Shown in pieces: positions 1-8,259 of a stretch of DNA of 31,570 nt. Source of the stretch: Halanaerobiaceae bacterium (GTDB lineage Bacteria > Bacillota > Halanaerobiia > Halanaerobiales > Halarsenatibacteraceae). The notes beneath the pieces are model-generated. The model did not search any database, was not told where the DNA came from, and saw only the letters and a program-made list of their open reading frames with translations. A program made the position numbers and the translations under genes. Position 1 is the stretch's first letter. Each line of letters opens with the position of its first letter. The stretch covers positions 1-31,570 of the forward strand of contig PWHA01000141.1 in assembly GCA_003554685.1 (NCBI GenBank). The letters run 5' to 3'.

Positions 1-30
1 AGCAAAAAAGGATATTTATCAGGCTGGCTG

Positions 31-61
31 ACCCTCCGGGGATGAACCTGGAGGGTTTTTT
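31..61 (+). terminator. Rho-independent terminator of an upstream gene
   Basis: A 7-bp stem, ACCCTCC (31-37) with GGAGGGT (50-56), is followed by six T (56-61). It ends a transcript that enters from the left edge. It also argues against translation starting at the ATG at 42, which lies inside the hairpin loop. Confidence 0.8.
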
Positions 62-80
62 GCCAGAGGAGGTGAAGCAG

Positions 81-533
81 ATGGTGGAATTAGGGGATGA
101 CAGTATGTGTTTTTTATGTGGCGAACAGAACCCCTTTTCCCCGGGATTGGAATTTGAGTATGATGGAGATACCGGTCAGGCTTGTGCCGAATTTACTCCC
201 GGTGAGCATTTTGCCGGGTACAAAGATGTGATGCACGGAGGTATAGTTACCGCTCTGCTGGATGAGGCTATGGCTAAAGCTATCAGCAATCAGGGCTGGC
301 AAGCTGTCACAGCTGAGATTAAAGTTAGATTTCTCGAACCAGTCAAGCTGGACAGGCCTGTAGTTGTCAGGGGAATTATTCAGGAAAGAAGGAGAAGAGT
401 AATCGAAGCCTCAGCCCGCCTGGAAGGCAGAATGGGCCAGGAACTGGCCCGAGGTAAGGCCAGATTTTTGATGGTTGGTAATAATAAAAAAGAACTGAGC
501 AAGCAGAGGAGTGTTAGCAATGAAGCTGACTAG
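81..533 (+). CDS. PaaI/YigI-type hotdog-fold acyl-CoA thioesterase
   Basis: This is a probable acyl-CoA thioesterase of the hotdog-fold PaaI family (150 residues). The central HGGIVTALLDEAM stretch is the family signature, with the active-site helix following HGG. The C-terminal half has the alternating strands VTAEIKVRFLEPVKL and VVVRGIIQERRRRVIEASARLEG typical of the hotdog sheet. A Cys pair (CFLCG) near the N-terminus is common in this subfamily. The reading frame is open from an ATG at 42, but that codon lies in the loop of a terminator. The ATG at 81 has AGAGGAGGTG (66-74) about 6 bases upstream and is chosen. The gene overlaps the next one by 14 bases, which suggests coupled translation. 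The substrate cannot be told. Confidence 0.85.
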   Translation: MVELGDDSMCFLCGEQNPFSPGLEFEYDGDTGQACAEFTPGEHFAGYKDVMHGGIVTALLDEAMAKAISNQGWQAVTAEIKVRFLEPVKLDRPVVVRGIIQERRRRVIEASARLEGRMGQELARGKARFLMVGNNKKELSKQRSVSNEAD

Positions 534-1077
534 AGAAGAAGCTCTGGACCTGATTAATGAGAGAATCAGCCAGAAAAACCTGGTTAAGCACTGCCTGGCG
601 GTGGAGGCGGTGATGCGCCGGCTGGCGGAATATTTTGATCAGGATCAGGAAAAATGGGGCCTGGTAGGCCTGCTCCATGATATAGATTATGAAGAGACAG
701 CCGATGATGAAGAAAAGCACAGTCTGGTTGGAGGAGAAGAGCTGGCTGAGATGGGATTTGCTGAGGATATAGTTTATGCCGTCAAAGCTCACAATGGAGC
801 CCACGGCCTGGAGAGAAAAACCATGCTCGATAAAGCTCTCTATGCCTCTGATCCGCTGACCGGCTTGATTGTGGCTTCTGCTCTGATTCATCCCGATAAG
901 AGCCTGGAGGCCCTGGACACTGATTTTGTCATGAACCGCTATGAAGAGAATTCCTTTGCCCGGGGAGCTGACCGGGAGGTTATTGCCAGCTGCCGGGAGA
1001 TGGATCTGGAACTGGAAGAGTTCGTTGGTCTGGCCCTGGAAGCCATGCAGGATATTTCGGAGGAGCTGGGATTATAA
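520..1077 (+). CDS. HD-domain (HDIG) putative phosphohydrolase
   Basis: This 185-residue protein belongs to the HD superfamily of metal-dependent phosphohydrolases. The metal ligands expected for the family are visible in order: H in KHCLAVEAVMRRLAEYF, the HD pair in GLLHDIDYEE, and H in VKAHNG. The substrate is unknown; relatives act on nucleotides or other phosphomonoesters. A GTG at 511 is also in frame, but ATG 520 lies 8 bases after AGAGGAG (505-511) and is preferred. The start lies inside the end of the thioesterase gene, and the stop TAA directly abuts the RNase R start codon, so the three genes are probably one operon. Confidence 0.8.
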   Translation: MKLTREEALDLINERISQKNLVKHCLAVEAVMRRLAEYFDQDQEKWGLVGLLHDIDYEETADDEEKHSLVGGEELAEMGFAEDIVYAVKAHNGAHGLERKTMLDKALYASDPLTGLIVASALIHPDKSLEALDTDFVMNRYEENSFARGADREVIASCREMDLELEEFVGLALEAMQDISEELGL

Positions 1078-3216
1078 ATGGGAGCCAGAAATCAGCTTCA
1101 GCAGTTCTTTATGGAAGAGGCCGAACGCCCGCTCAAGCTGGATGAATTATACGAAAAATTTAATATTGCCCCGGACCAGCGCAAGCATTTCAAAAAGGTG
1201 CTGGAAGAGCTGGAGGAAGCCGGAGATATTTACTGCAATAACAGAGGCTATTATGGAATACCAGAAAAATTTGGCCTCTACCGGGGGCGGATTGAAAGGA
1301 ATCCCCGGGGTTTTGCTTTCCTGCTCCCCGATGATCCCCAGCTGGAGGATATTTTTCTAACCTCGGATAATCTTCAGGGTGCCATGCATAATGATAAGGT
1401 GCTGGTAAGGCCCCTGCCCGACAGTCAGGGAAAAAGGAAGGCCGGAGAAGTTGTTAATATTTTAGAACGGGCCAATCAGACAATTGTGGGAGAGCTTGAT
1501 CACTATGGCAGTTATGGTTTTGTAATTCCCGATAATAAGAGAATTTACAAGGATGTCTTTGTTCCCTCCGATAAATTTGGCCGGGCTCAGTCCCGGGATA
1601 AGGTTGTGGTCAGGATTACCCGCTGGCCCGAGCGGGATCGCAATCCTGAAGGTAAGATAATTGAAGTTATCGGTCAGAAGGGTGAGAAGGGCGTCGACCT
1701 GGAGGCCATGATCCGTCAACTGGAGCTACCCCGGGAATTTTCACCCGAGGTCAAAGATGCAGCGGCCCGACTGCCGGAAAAGATTTTGGAAAAAGTCATA
1801 AAAAAACGCCGGGACCTGCGGGACTTGCCTCTGGTCACCATCGATGGTGAGGATGCCAAGGATTTTGATGATGCCGTCTCCATTCAAACTCACGGCCAGA
1901 ACCGTCTGAGACTGGGAGTTCATATTGCCGATGTCAGCCATTATGTTAAAGAAGGTGGTCTGCTGGATCAGGAGGCCTACCGTCGGGGCACCAGTATTTA
2001 TCTGGTTGATCGGGTAATTCCCATGCTGCCGGAGAGATTATCCAATAATATCTGCAGCCTGCGCCCCCGGGAGGACCGGCTAGCCCTGACTGTTTTTATT
2101 GATTATCAGCTGGAACCTTTTAAGAGACTGGATCACGAAATCATTCCCTCGATTATCAATTCCAATTATCGCCTGACCTATGACGAGGTTCGGGAAATGC
2201 TGGAACAGGATAATAAGAAACTTCAGGACAAGTATGCTGATTTCTATCCGAATTTAGAGCTGATGGCCGAACTTCATGGTAAACTGAGAAGCGGACGCCA
2301 TCTTCGGGGCACCATAGATTTTGATCTTCCTGAAGTCAGGGTAGTTCTTGATGAGGAAGGAGTTCCCGTTGAGCTGGAAAGAAGACCTCACGGGCTACCG
2401 GAGCAGATTATCGAAGAATTTATGATAGCTGCCAACCGGGTGGTGGCTGAACATGCTTACTGGCGGGATGAACCTTTTATCTATCGGGTCCATGATAAGC
2501 CTGATCCTGAGAGGATTAAAACATTTAATGAATTCATCCATAATTTTGGCTATCACCTTAAGGGCGGCCAGAATGGGGAAGTTCATCCCGGAGCTCTGCA
2601 GCAGCTGCTGGAAAAGGTTTCAGGAACCGATAAAGAAAATATAATTGAAAGCATGATGCTGCGTTCTCTCAGCAAGGCGGTCTATTCTCCGGTGAACATC
2701 GGACATTTTGGTCTCTCACTGGATTATTATTCTCATTTTACCTCGCCCATCAGACGCTATCCCGACCTGGTGGTTCACCGCATCATCAAGGAAATTATTT
2801 CCCAGGACAAACTTTCGGCGGCCCGAAGACAGGAGCTGGAGAATACCCTGCCGGAAACAGCCGACCACTGCTCTCTGCAGGAAAGAAGGGCTATGGAGGC
2901 AGAAAGAGATTCCGTTGACCTGAAGAAGATTGAATATATGCAGAGGCATATTGGAGAAGAATTTGAGGGGATCATCAGCGGTGTGACCGGTTTTGGCTTT
3001 TTTGTTCAGCTGGAGAATACTGCAGAAGGCCTGGTTCATGTCGAGGATCTTTCCGATGATTATTACCAGTACCGGGAGGATCAGCAGATCTTAATCGGGG
3101 AGCGAACCAAAAAGATTTACCGTCTGGGCGATACGATCAGGGTTAAGCTTATCAGAGCCAGCACCGAAGAACGCAAGCTGGATTTTTTAGTGGTGGATAA
3201 ACAAAGCAATGAATAG
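1078..3216 (+). CDS. rnr: Ribonuclease R (RNB-family 3'-5' exoribonuclease)
   Basis: RNase R degrades structured RNA processively from the 3' end, including non-stop mRNA released by trans-translation. Domains in order: an N-terminal winged-helix region (about 1-70), two cold-shock/OB domains (about 70-230), the RNB catalytic domain (about 235-560) and an S1 RNA-binding domain (about 625-705). The catalytic acidic cluster TIDGEDAKDFDDA gives D256, D262, D264 and D265, with the spacing of the four conserved Asp of RNase II/R. The RNB hallmark SPIRRYPDLVVHR is present. At 712 residues it is of normal length, but it ends shortly after S1 (LDFLVVDKQSNE) without the long Lys-rich tail of the E. 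coli enzyme. It lies immediately upstream of smpB, a common Firmicutes arrangement. Confidence 0.97.
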   Translation: MGARNQLQQFFMEEAERPLKLDELYEKFNIAPDQRKHFKKVLEELEEAGDIYCNNRGYYGIPEKFGLYRGRIERNPRGFAFLLPDDPQLEDIFLTSDNLQGAMHNDKVLVRPLPDSQGKRKAGEVVNILERANQTIVGELDHYGSYGFVIPDNKRIYKDVFVPSDKFGRAQSRDKVVVRITRWPERDRNPEGKIIEVIGQKGEKGVDLEAMIRQLELPREFSPEVKDAAARLPEKILEKVIKKRRDLRDLPLVTIDGEDAKDFDDAVSIQTHGQNRLRLGVHIADVSHYVKEGGLLDQEAYRRGTSIYLVDRVIPMLPERLSNNICSLRPREDRLALTVFIDYQLEPFKRLDHEIIPSIINSNYRLTYDEVREMLEQDNKKLQDKYADFYPNLELMAELHGKLRSGRHLRGTIDFDLPEVRVVLDEEGVPVELERRPHGLPEQIIEEFMIAANRVVAEHAYWRDEPFIYRVHDKPDPERIKTFNEFIHNFGYHLKGGQNGEVHPGALQQLLEKVSGTDKENIIESMMLRSLSKAVYSPVNIGHFGLSLDYYSHFTSPIRRYPDLVVHRIIKEIISQDKLSAARRQELENTLPETADHCSLQERRAMEAERDSVDLKKIEYMQRHIGEEFEGIISGVTGFGFFVQLENTAEGLVHVEDLSDDYYQYREDQQILIGERTKKIYRLGDTIRVKLIRASTEERKLDFLVVDKQSNE

Positions 3217-3239
3217 AAGTAAGAAGTAATTTATTAGAA

Positions 3240-3270
3240 AAAAAGTTAGATAAAAAAAGTTAGATAAAAA
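3240..3270 (+). repeat. Short A-rich tandem repeat between rnr and smpB
   Basis: Two copies of a 14-bp unit, GTTAGATAAAAAAA (period counted from G3245 to G3259), lie in the 90-bp gap between rnr and smpB. There is no hairpin. This may be slippage or an A-rich upstream element; no function is visible. Confidence 0.5.
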
Positions 3271-3306
3271 CAGAGATCTAACAGCTGACAGGTGGGAGGT
3301 GGAAAA

Positions 3307-3780
3307 ATGTCCCAGCAGGATGAAATAAAAATAATAGCCAGAAATAAAAAGGCCCGTCACGATTTTCATGTTGAAGATAGCTTTGAAGCCGGAATCAAGC
3401 TCAAGGGCACGGAGATAAAATCCATCCGGGATGGCAAGGTTAATCTCAAGGACAGCTTTGCCCTGGTAGAGGGAGGAGAGGTCTTTCTCTACAACATGCA
3501 TATCGGTCCCTACAATCAGGGAAACAGGCATAATCACGATCCGGAACGCAAGCGCAAGCTTCTCCTTCATAAAAGCGAGATCCGCAGCCTTTACGGCTAT
3601 ACCCGTCAGAAGGGGTATACCCTGGTTCCTCTCAAGCTTTATCTTCGGAGAAATCTGGCCAAGGTAGAATTGGGACTGGCCAAGGGCAAAGACAAGCGAG
3701 ATAAAAGAAGGGATATTGCCCGCCGGACCCATGAGCGGGAAATGGAAAGGGCTCTGAAAGAGCGAACCTATAAGAGATAA
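3307..3780 (+). CDS. smpB: SsrA-binding protein SmpB
   Basis: SmpB binds the tRNA-like domain of tmRNA and carries it to ribosomes stalled on mRNA without a stop codon. The protein has 157 residues, the usual length. Family motifs are all present: an N-terminal NKKARHDFHVEDSFEAG, then the OB-fold stretch GIKLKGTEIKSIRDGKVNL, and the basic C-terminal tail RRDIARRTHEREMERALKE that enters the decoding centre and mRNA channel. An upstream in-frame GTG at 3292 exists, but ATG 3307 follows GGGAGGTGG (3294-3302) at the proper distance. Its RNA partner, tmRNA, lies 8.8 kb downstream on the same strand. Confidence 0.97.
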   Translation: MSQQDEIKIIARNKKARHDFHVEDSFEAGIKLKGTEIKSIRDGKVNLKDSFALVEGGEVFLYNMHIGPYNQGNRHNHDPERKRKLLLHKSEIRSLYGYTRQKGYTLVPLKLYLRRNLAKVELGLAKGKDKRDKRRDIARRTHEREMERALKERTYKR

Positions 3781-4127
3781 TTTGCAAAACTGCTATAATT
3801 CAGGGCAAGCTCATTTTTGTCATTTTTTGTTTTGAAACAATTATTTTCAAACCACTGGAATTATCTTTTTATTCCTGCCCTTAACCTTTGACCTGAAAAG
3901 TCAGAAAATTACTAAGACAATAATGCTTTTCTAACAGTGTTTATCATCATAAAAATCATTTGCTTTCTTTAAGGTTATTACGAATTAATAAACCAGCAGG
4001 AGTTTAATATTTAACAAAGAAGATAAAAATAAATAGTTTTTTGCAGAAAACAAAGAAGTGCACTATGAATACTGATATGAAAAATTGTTTGATGAGTTCA
4101 AAAATAATTTTTTTGAGGTGAGTTCTT
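3781..4127. other. smpB-galE intergenic region with possible promoter
   Basis: About 350 AT-rich bases. An extended -10 box, TGCTATAAT (3791-3799), lies just after the smpB stop, but no good -35 is found 17 bases upstream. No clear terminator hairpin for smpB is seen. A short frame at 4066-4122 (18 codons) overlaps the galE ribosome site but lacks its own ribosome site. An inverted repeat before galE is listed separately. Confidence 0.4.
4098..4116. promoter_or_regulatory. Inverted repeat before galE, candidate operator
   Basis: TCAAAAA and TTTTTGA form a 7-bp inverted repeat with a 5-base centre. It ends at the galE ribosome site (GAGGTGAG, 4115-4122). The position suits an operator for the ROK repressor encoded downstream or another gal regulator, but AT-rich palindromes arise easily by chance. 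Confidence 0.3.
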
Positions 4128-5108
4128 ATGCGTATCCTGGTAACCGGAGGTGCCGGTTATGTGGGTTCCCATGTGGTAAAGGAGCTGCTGGAGACTGACC
4201 ATCAGGTGATTACCATTGACAATCTGCAAAAAGGTCATAGAGAAGCAGTGCTGGGGGGAGAATTTTACGACTGTGATCTGGCGGATTATCAGGGCCTGAA
4301 ACAGATTTTTTCCCGCCATGATATTGAGGCGGTAATCCACCTGGCTGCTGACAGCCTGGTAGGTGAATCGGTGGAAGATCCCCACAAATATTATCAGAAC
4401 AATCTAACTTCCGGTTTAAATCTGCTGGAAGTCATGCTGGAGTTTTCGGTTAAAAAGCTGGTTTTTTCCTCCACTGCAGCTGTCTACGGTGATCCCCAAA
4501 ACATTCCCATTAAAGAATCTGATCCCGGGGAACCTACTAATCCCTATGGGCGTTCCAAGCTCTTTTATGAAAAAATTCTGGCAGACTACCACCGGGCTTA
4601 TGAGCTAAAATATGTCTCCCTGCGCTATTTTAATGCTGCCGGTGCTGACTCTTCCGGCCAGATAGGCGAAGACCATGATCCTGAAACCCATCTAATTCCC
4701 CTGGTTCTGCAGACAGCCCTGGGCAGGCGACAGAAGCTTGAAATATATGGAACAGATTATGAGACCAGGGATGGCACCTGTATCCGGGATTATATTCATA
4801 TAACTGACCTGGCCCGGGCTCATGTTTTGGCAGTTGAAGCCCTGAAGCAGGCAAAGGAAAGCAGGATTTATAATTTAGGCAGTGGTGAGGGCTATTCCGT
4901 CCGGGAGGTTATAGAGACAGCCAGAAAGGTGACCGGCAGGGAGATCCCAGCAGTTCCGGCTGAAAGGAGGGCAGGTGACCCTCCGGTTTTGATAGCCAGT
5001 TCGGAAAAAATCATGGACGAACTGGGCTGGGAGCGCCGGTTTGATGATCTGGAAACAATCATTGCTACAGCCTGGAAGTGGCATGAGAATAATCCGGGGG
5101 GTTATTAA
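4128..5108 (+). CDS. galE: UDP-glucose 4-epimerase
   Basis: GalE interconverts UDP-galactose and UDP-glucose with tightly bound NAD, closing the Leloir cycle. It is a 326-residue short-chain dehydrogenase/reductase. The N-terminal Rossmann motif is GGAGYVGSH (residues 7-15). The catalytic set is the Ser/Thr of FSSTAAVYG (113-121) and Tyr140 with Lys144 in YGRSK. The stretch HLAADSLVGES is typical of bacterial GalE. ATG 4128 follows GAGGTGAG at a normal distance. It is the first gene of the galE-galT-galK block, so an epimerase role in galactose use is well supported. Confidence 0.96.
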   Translation: MRILVTGGAGYVGSHVVKELLETDHQVITIDNLQKGHREAVLGGEFYDCDLADYQGLKQIFSRHDIEAVIHLAADSLVGESVEDPHKYYQNNLTSGLNLLEVMLEFSVKKLVFSSTAAVYGDPQNIPIKESDPGEPTNPYGRSKLFYEKILADYHRAYELKYVSLRYFNAAGADSSGQIGEDHDPETHLIPLVLQTALGRRQKLEIYGTDYETRDGTCIRDYIHITDLARAHVLAVEALKQAKESRIYNLGSGEGYSVREVIETARKVTGREIPAVPAERRAGDPPVLIASSEKIMDELGWERRFDDLETIIATAWKWHENNPGGY

Positions 5109-5220
5109 AGCTGATAAATAACTTCCACAGTTATTATTCAAAGGTATTGTTTACAGTTATGTTTCGCTGTAATTTTATCTCATGTTTTTTGGTTTAAGAA
5201 ACCAGGAGGTTAAACATATT

Positions 5221-6846
5221 ATGGTCACAAAAAATGAAGCAGCACAGGCAGTAGAAAAATTGCTCAGTTACGGCAGGGAGAAGGGGCTGCTGGGAAGGTA
5301 CGACTGGATCATCGCTAGAAACAGCCTGCTGGAGAGACTGAATTTAGCTGAACCCTGTCCGAATGAGCTTTCTGCTCATGACAATAATGGACAAGATATA
5401 GAATCTGCTCTTCGGAAGGGAATCCAGGATGTTCCGGATAATCCTCAGGATATTCTCAATCAGCTGCTGGATTATGCCCGGGAACAGGGTTTGCTCAGAA
5501 AAAACACCGTAACCCGCCGGGATCTTTTTGATACCGAACTGATGGGTTTTTTGATGCCCCGGCAGTCGGAAGTGACTGAACAGTTCTGGAGGACTGCCGA
5601 AAAAGAATCAATTGTAACAGCCACCGAGGAATTTTATCAGTTGGCTCAAAACTCCAATTATATCAGAAGAGACCGGATTTCCCGCAACCGCTACTGGAGG
5701 GCTGAAACAGATTTTGGTGAGCTGGAGATTACCATCAATCTGGCCAAACCGGAGAAGGATCCCGAGGAGATAGCCGAGGCCGGCAGAAAACACGATAATG
5801 AATATCCCCGCTGTCCTCTCTGCCTGGAAAATGTCGGCTATGCGGGACGGCTGGACCATCCTGCCCGCCAGAATCTAAGAGTCATACCGGTCGAACTAAA
5901 TAAAGAAAATTGGTTTTTACAGTATTCTCCCTATGTTTATTATCAGGAGCACTGCATTGTTCTGGCCCGTCAGCACCACCCCATGCAGATAAATAAAAAT
6001 ACTTTTCAGCGGCTGCTGGAATTTCTGGATAGTTTTCCCCATTATTTTATAGGTTCAAATGCCGATCTGCCGCTGGTTGGGGGCTCGATTTTAAGTCATG
6101 ACCATTTTCAGGGAGGAAATCATGTCTTTCCCATGGAAATGGCAGACATAGAGGAGAGATTTCAGCATCCTGATTTTCCCGGAGTTCAGGCTGGCCTGCT
6201 TAAATGGCCCCTCTCGGTTATCAGGCTTTCTTCGGCTGACAGGGAAGACATTATAGAGCTGGCCGAGCAGATCAGGCTCTGCTGGGCTAAATACTGTGAT
6301 TTGGACAGAAAGATAAAAGCTTTTACCCGGGAGAAAGGCAATGACGAGAAGCATAATACTGTTACCCCGATAGCCCGCCTTAAGAATGGCCGTTATGAGC
6401 TGGATCTGGTTCTGCGAAATAACCGGAGTTCTCAGGAGCATCCTGCAGGAATTTTTCACCCCCATCAGAACCTGCATCATATTAAAAAGGAAAATATCGG
6501 GCTGATTGAAGTTATGGGTCTGGCTGTTCTGCCTGGCAGACTCAAGCAGGAACTGGGCGAGATCAAGAATTTTCTAACCGGAGACAGGGATCTGGACCAG
6601 GATTTACAGGCTATCTCAGCAGCTGAAGAAGTAGATCTGGAACAGCACCGGGAGTGGCTGACAGATCTGCTTGCCAGTTATGGCCGGCAGAATAACTCGC
6701 AAGAAGCTGAAAGGATTTTAGAGCAGGAAGTAGGCAGTAAATTCAGCCAGGTGTTAAGCGATGCCGGGGTTTTTAAAAGAGACAGGCAGGGCAGAGCTGG
6801 CTTTAAAGAATTTATGCTGACAGCCGGTCTAACGGAAAAAGACTAA
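5221..6846 (+). CDS. galT: UDP-glucose-hexose-1-phosphate uridylyltransferase, class II
   Basis: GalT transfers UMP from UDP-glucose to galactose-1-phosphate. The length (541 residues) and sequence place it in the second GalT family, found mainly in Firmicutes and about 150-200 residues longer than the E. coli type. The active-site-like segment SHDHFQGGNH (residues 292-301) is characteristic. A CPLCLENVGYAGR motif occurs earlier. The frame is open from ATG 5182, but ATG 5221 has AGGAGGT (5204-5210) 10 bases upstream, whereas the earlier ATG has none. The gene follows galE after about 110 bases and is transcribed in the same direction. Confidence 0.95.
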   Translation: MVTKNEAAQAVEKLLSYGREKGLLGRYDWIIARNSLLERLNLAEPCPNELSAHDNNGQDIESALRKGIQDVPDNPQDILNQLLDYAREQGLLRKNTVTRRDLFDTELMGFLMPRQSEVTEQFWRTAEKESIVTATEEFYQLAQNSNYIRRDRISRNRYWRAETDFGELEITINLAKPEKDPEEIAEAGRKHDNEYPRCPLCLENVGYAGRLDHPARQNLRVIPVELNKENWFLQYSPYVYYQEHCIVLARQHHPMQINKNTFQRLLEFLDSFPHYFIGSNADLPLVGGSILSHDHFQGGNHVFPMEMADIEERFQHPDFPGVQAGLLKWPLSVIRLSSADREDIIELAEQIRLCWAKYCDLDRKIKAFTREKGNDEKHNTVTPIARLKNGRYELDLVLRNNRSSQEHPAGIFHPHQNLHHIKKENIGLIEVMGLAVLPGRLKQELGEIKNFLTGDRDLDQDLQAISAAEEVDLEQHREWLTDLLASYGRQNNSQEAERILEQEVGSKFSQVLSDAGVFKRDRQGRAGFKEFMLTAGLTEKD

Positions 6847-6968
6847 AAAATTTTGAAAATATTTGCTGTAGATGGTTGAAGAAACTAAAAAAATAATCAT
6901 GATAAGATAATTACTGAAGTCAGCCAGGATTTTCGGATTTTTGCTGCCGGATGAAAGGAGATATTTCA

Positions 6969-8186
6969 ATGAATGTCAGGGACCTTAGACACTTGACTGC
7001 GGTTTTAGAAGAAAAATTTACCGGAAGCGGAGAGCCCCGCTTTTTCAGGGCCCCAGGACGGGTGAACTTAATTGGCGGCCATACCGATTATAACGATGGT
7101 TTTGTCATGCCGGTTGCAATCAATCGAGAAATGCTGGTGGCCGCCCGTCCCCGGGATGATAGAATAGTTAAAGTTTATTCCTGCAATTTTGAGGATGCCA
7201 GAAGCTTTAATCTGGACCGGATAGAGTTTAATAGAGAGATAGTGTGGATTAACTATATTCAGGGAGTGGCAGAGTTTCTTCAGGAATCCGGCTGCTCTCC
7301 GGGAGGCCTGGATATAGTGCTCCAGGGCAGGGTGCCTCTGGGAGCGGGATTAAGTTCTTCTGCTGCCCTGGAAGTTGCTGTTGCCCTTGCCTTCAGCAAA
7401 ATTTTTGAGCTGGAGATAGAAGATGTTAAACTGGCCAGCATTGCCCGCCGGGCGGAGAATGAATTTGTAGGAGTAAACTGCGGGATAATGGACCAGTTTA
7501 TCTCTGTGCTGGGACGTAAGGATAGAGCCCTTTTTCTGGACTGCCGGACCCGGGATTATGAACTGATACCCATAAAAGATAGCAGTTTTAAAATTGTAGT
7601 GGCCAATACCAATGTGGAACATAAGCTGGCTGAGTCGGCCTATAACAGAAGGCTGCAGGAATGCCAGCAGGGGGGGGAGAAGTTAGCCAGTCTGCTAGAG
7701 GGTAAAATTCAAAAGCTTCGGGATGTTTCTCCTGATGAATTTAATGCTGTCAAGGACAAGCTCCCCGAAGTTATCAGAAACCGCTGCCAGCATGTTATCA
7801 GTGAAAACCAAAGGGTCAAAGATTGCTGTCGGGCCCTGCTGGATAACAATCTGGAGCGGGCTGGAGAGCTTATTTCTTTATCTCATCAAAGCCTCAGCAG
7901 CCTTTATGAAGTGAGCTGTGCTGAGCTGGATCTCATGATAGATATAGCTCTGAATATAGAAGGAGTGCTGGGCGCCCGGATGACCGGAGCAGGATTTGGT
8001 GGCAGCACCGTAAACCTGGTAGAAAATCAGGTGGTTTCTGAATTTAAAACCAGACTGGTTCGGGAATATAATGACAAAACCGGTATAGATCCCGATATCT
8101 ACATCTGTGAAATAGTGGATGGCTGCAGTGAAATCCCGGGGAACTGGAATGAGAAGATCAGAAACAAGCACAATAACCAGAGTTAG
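6969..8186 (+). CDS. galK: Galactokinase
   Basis: Galactokinase phosphorylates alpha-D-galactose at C1 with ATP, the entry step of the Leloir pathway. The protein has 405 residues and the three GHMP-kinase signatures: the galactokinase motif GRVNLIGGHTDYNDGF (30-45), the ATP-binding loop LGAGLSSSAA (124-133), and the C-terminal motif GARMTGAGFGG. The frame extends back to ATG 6951, but that ATG overlaps the ribosome site AAAGGAGAT (6954-6962); ATG 6969 is the start. A gap of about 120 bases separates it from galT. Confidence 0.96.
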   Translation: MNVRDLRHLTAVLEEKFTGSGEPRFFRAPGRVNLIGGHTDYNDGFVMPVAINREMLVAARPRDDRIVKVYSCNFEDARSFNLDRIEFNREIVWINYIQGVAEFLQESGCSPGGLDIVLQGRVPLGAGLSSSAALEVAVALAFSKIFELEIEDVKLASIARRAENEFVGVNCGIMDQFISVLGRKDRALFLDCRTRDYELIPIKDSSFKIVVANTNVEHKLAESAYNRRLQECQQGGEKLASLLEGKIQKLRDVSPDEFNAVKDKLPEVIRNRCQHVISENQRVKDCCRALLDNNLERAGELISLSHQSLSSLYEVSCAELDLMIDIALNIEGVLGARMTGAGFGGSTVNLVENQVVSEFKTRLVREYNDKTGIDPDIYICEIVDGCSEIPGNWNEKIRNKHNNQS

Positions 8187-8259
8187 TTTTTTGGTTTTTT
8201 GTTGAAGCTACAAGGAAGCTGTAAGTTGAAGCTAACAAGTTGAGGAGGTTTCTCCAGAA

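Noticed and set aside
4066..4122. 18-codon possible leader peptide before galE
   Set aside because: No ribosome site, no attenuator hairpin and no codon bias toward a relevant amino acid; its end merely overlaps the galE ribosome site.
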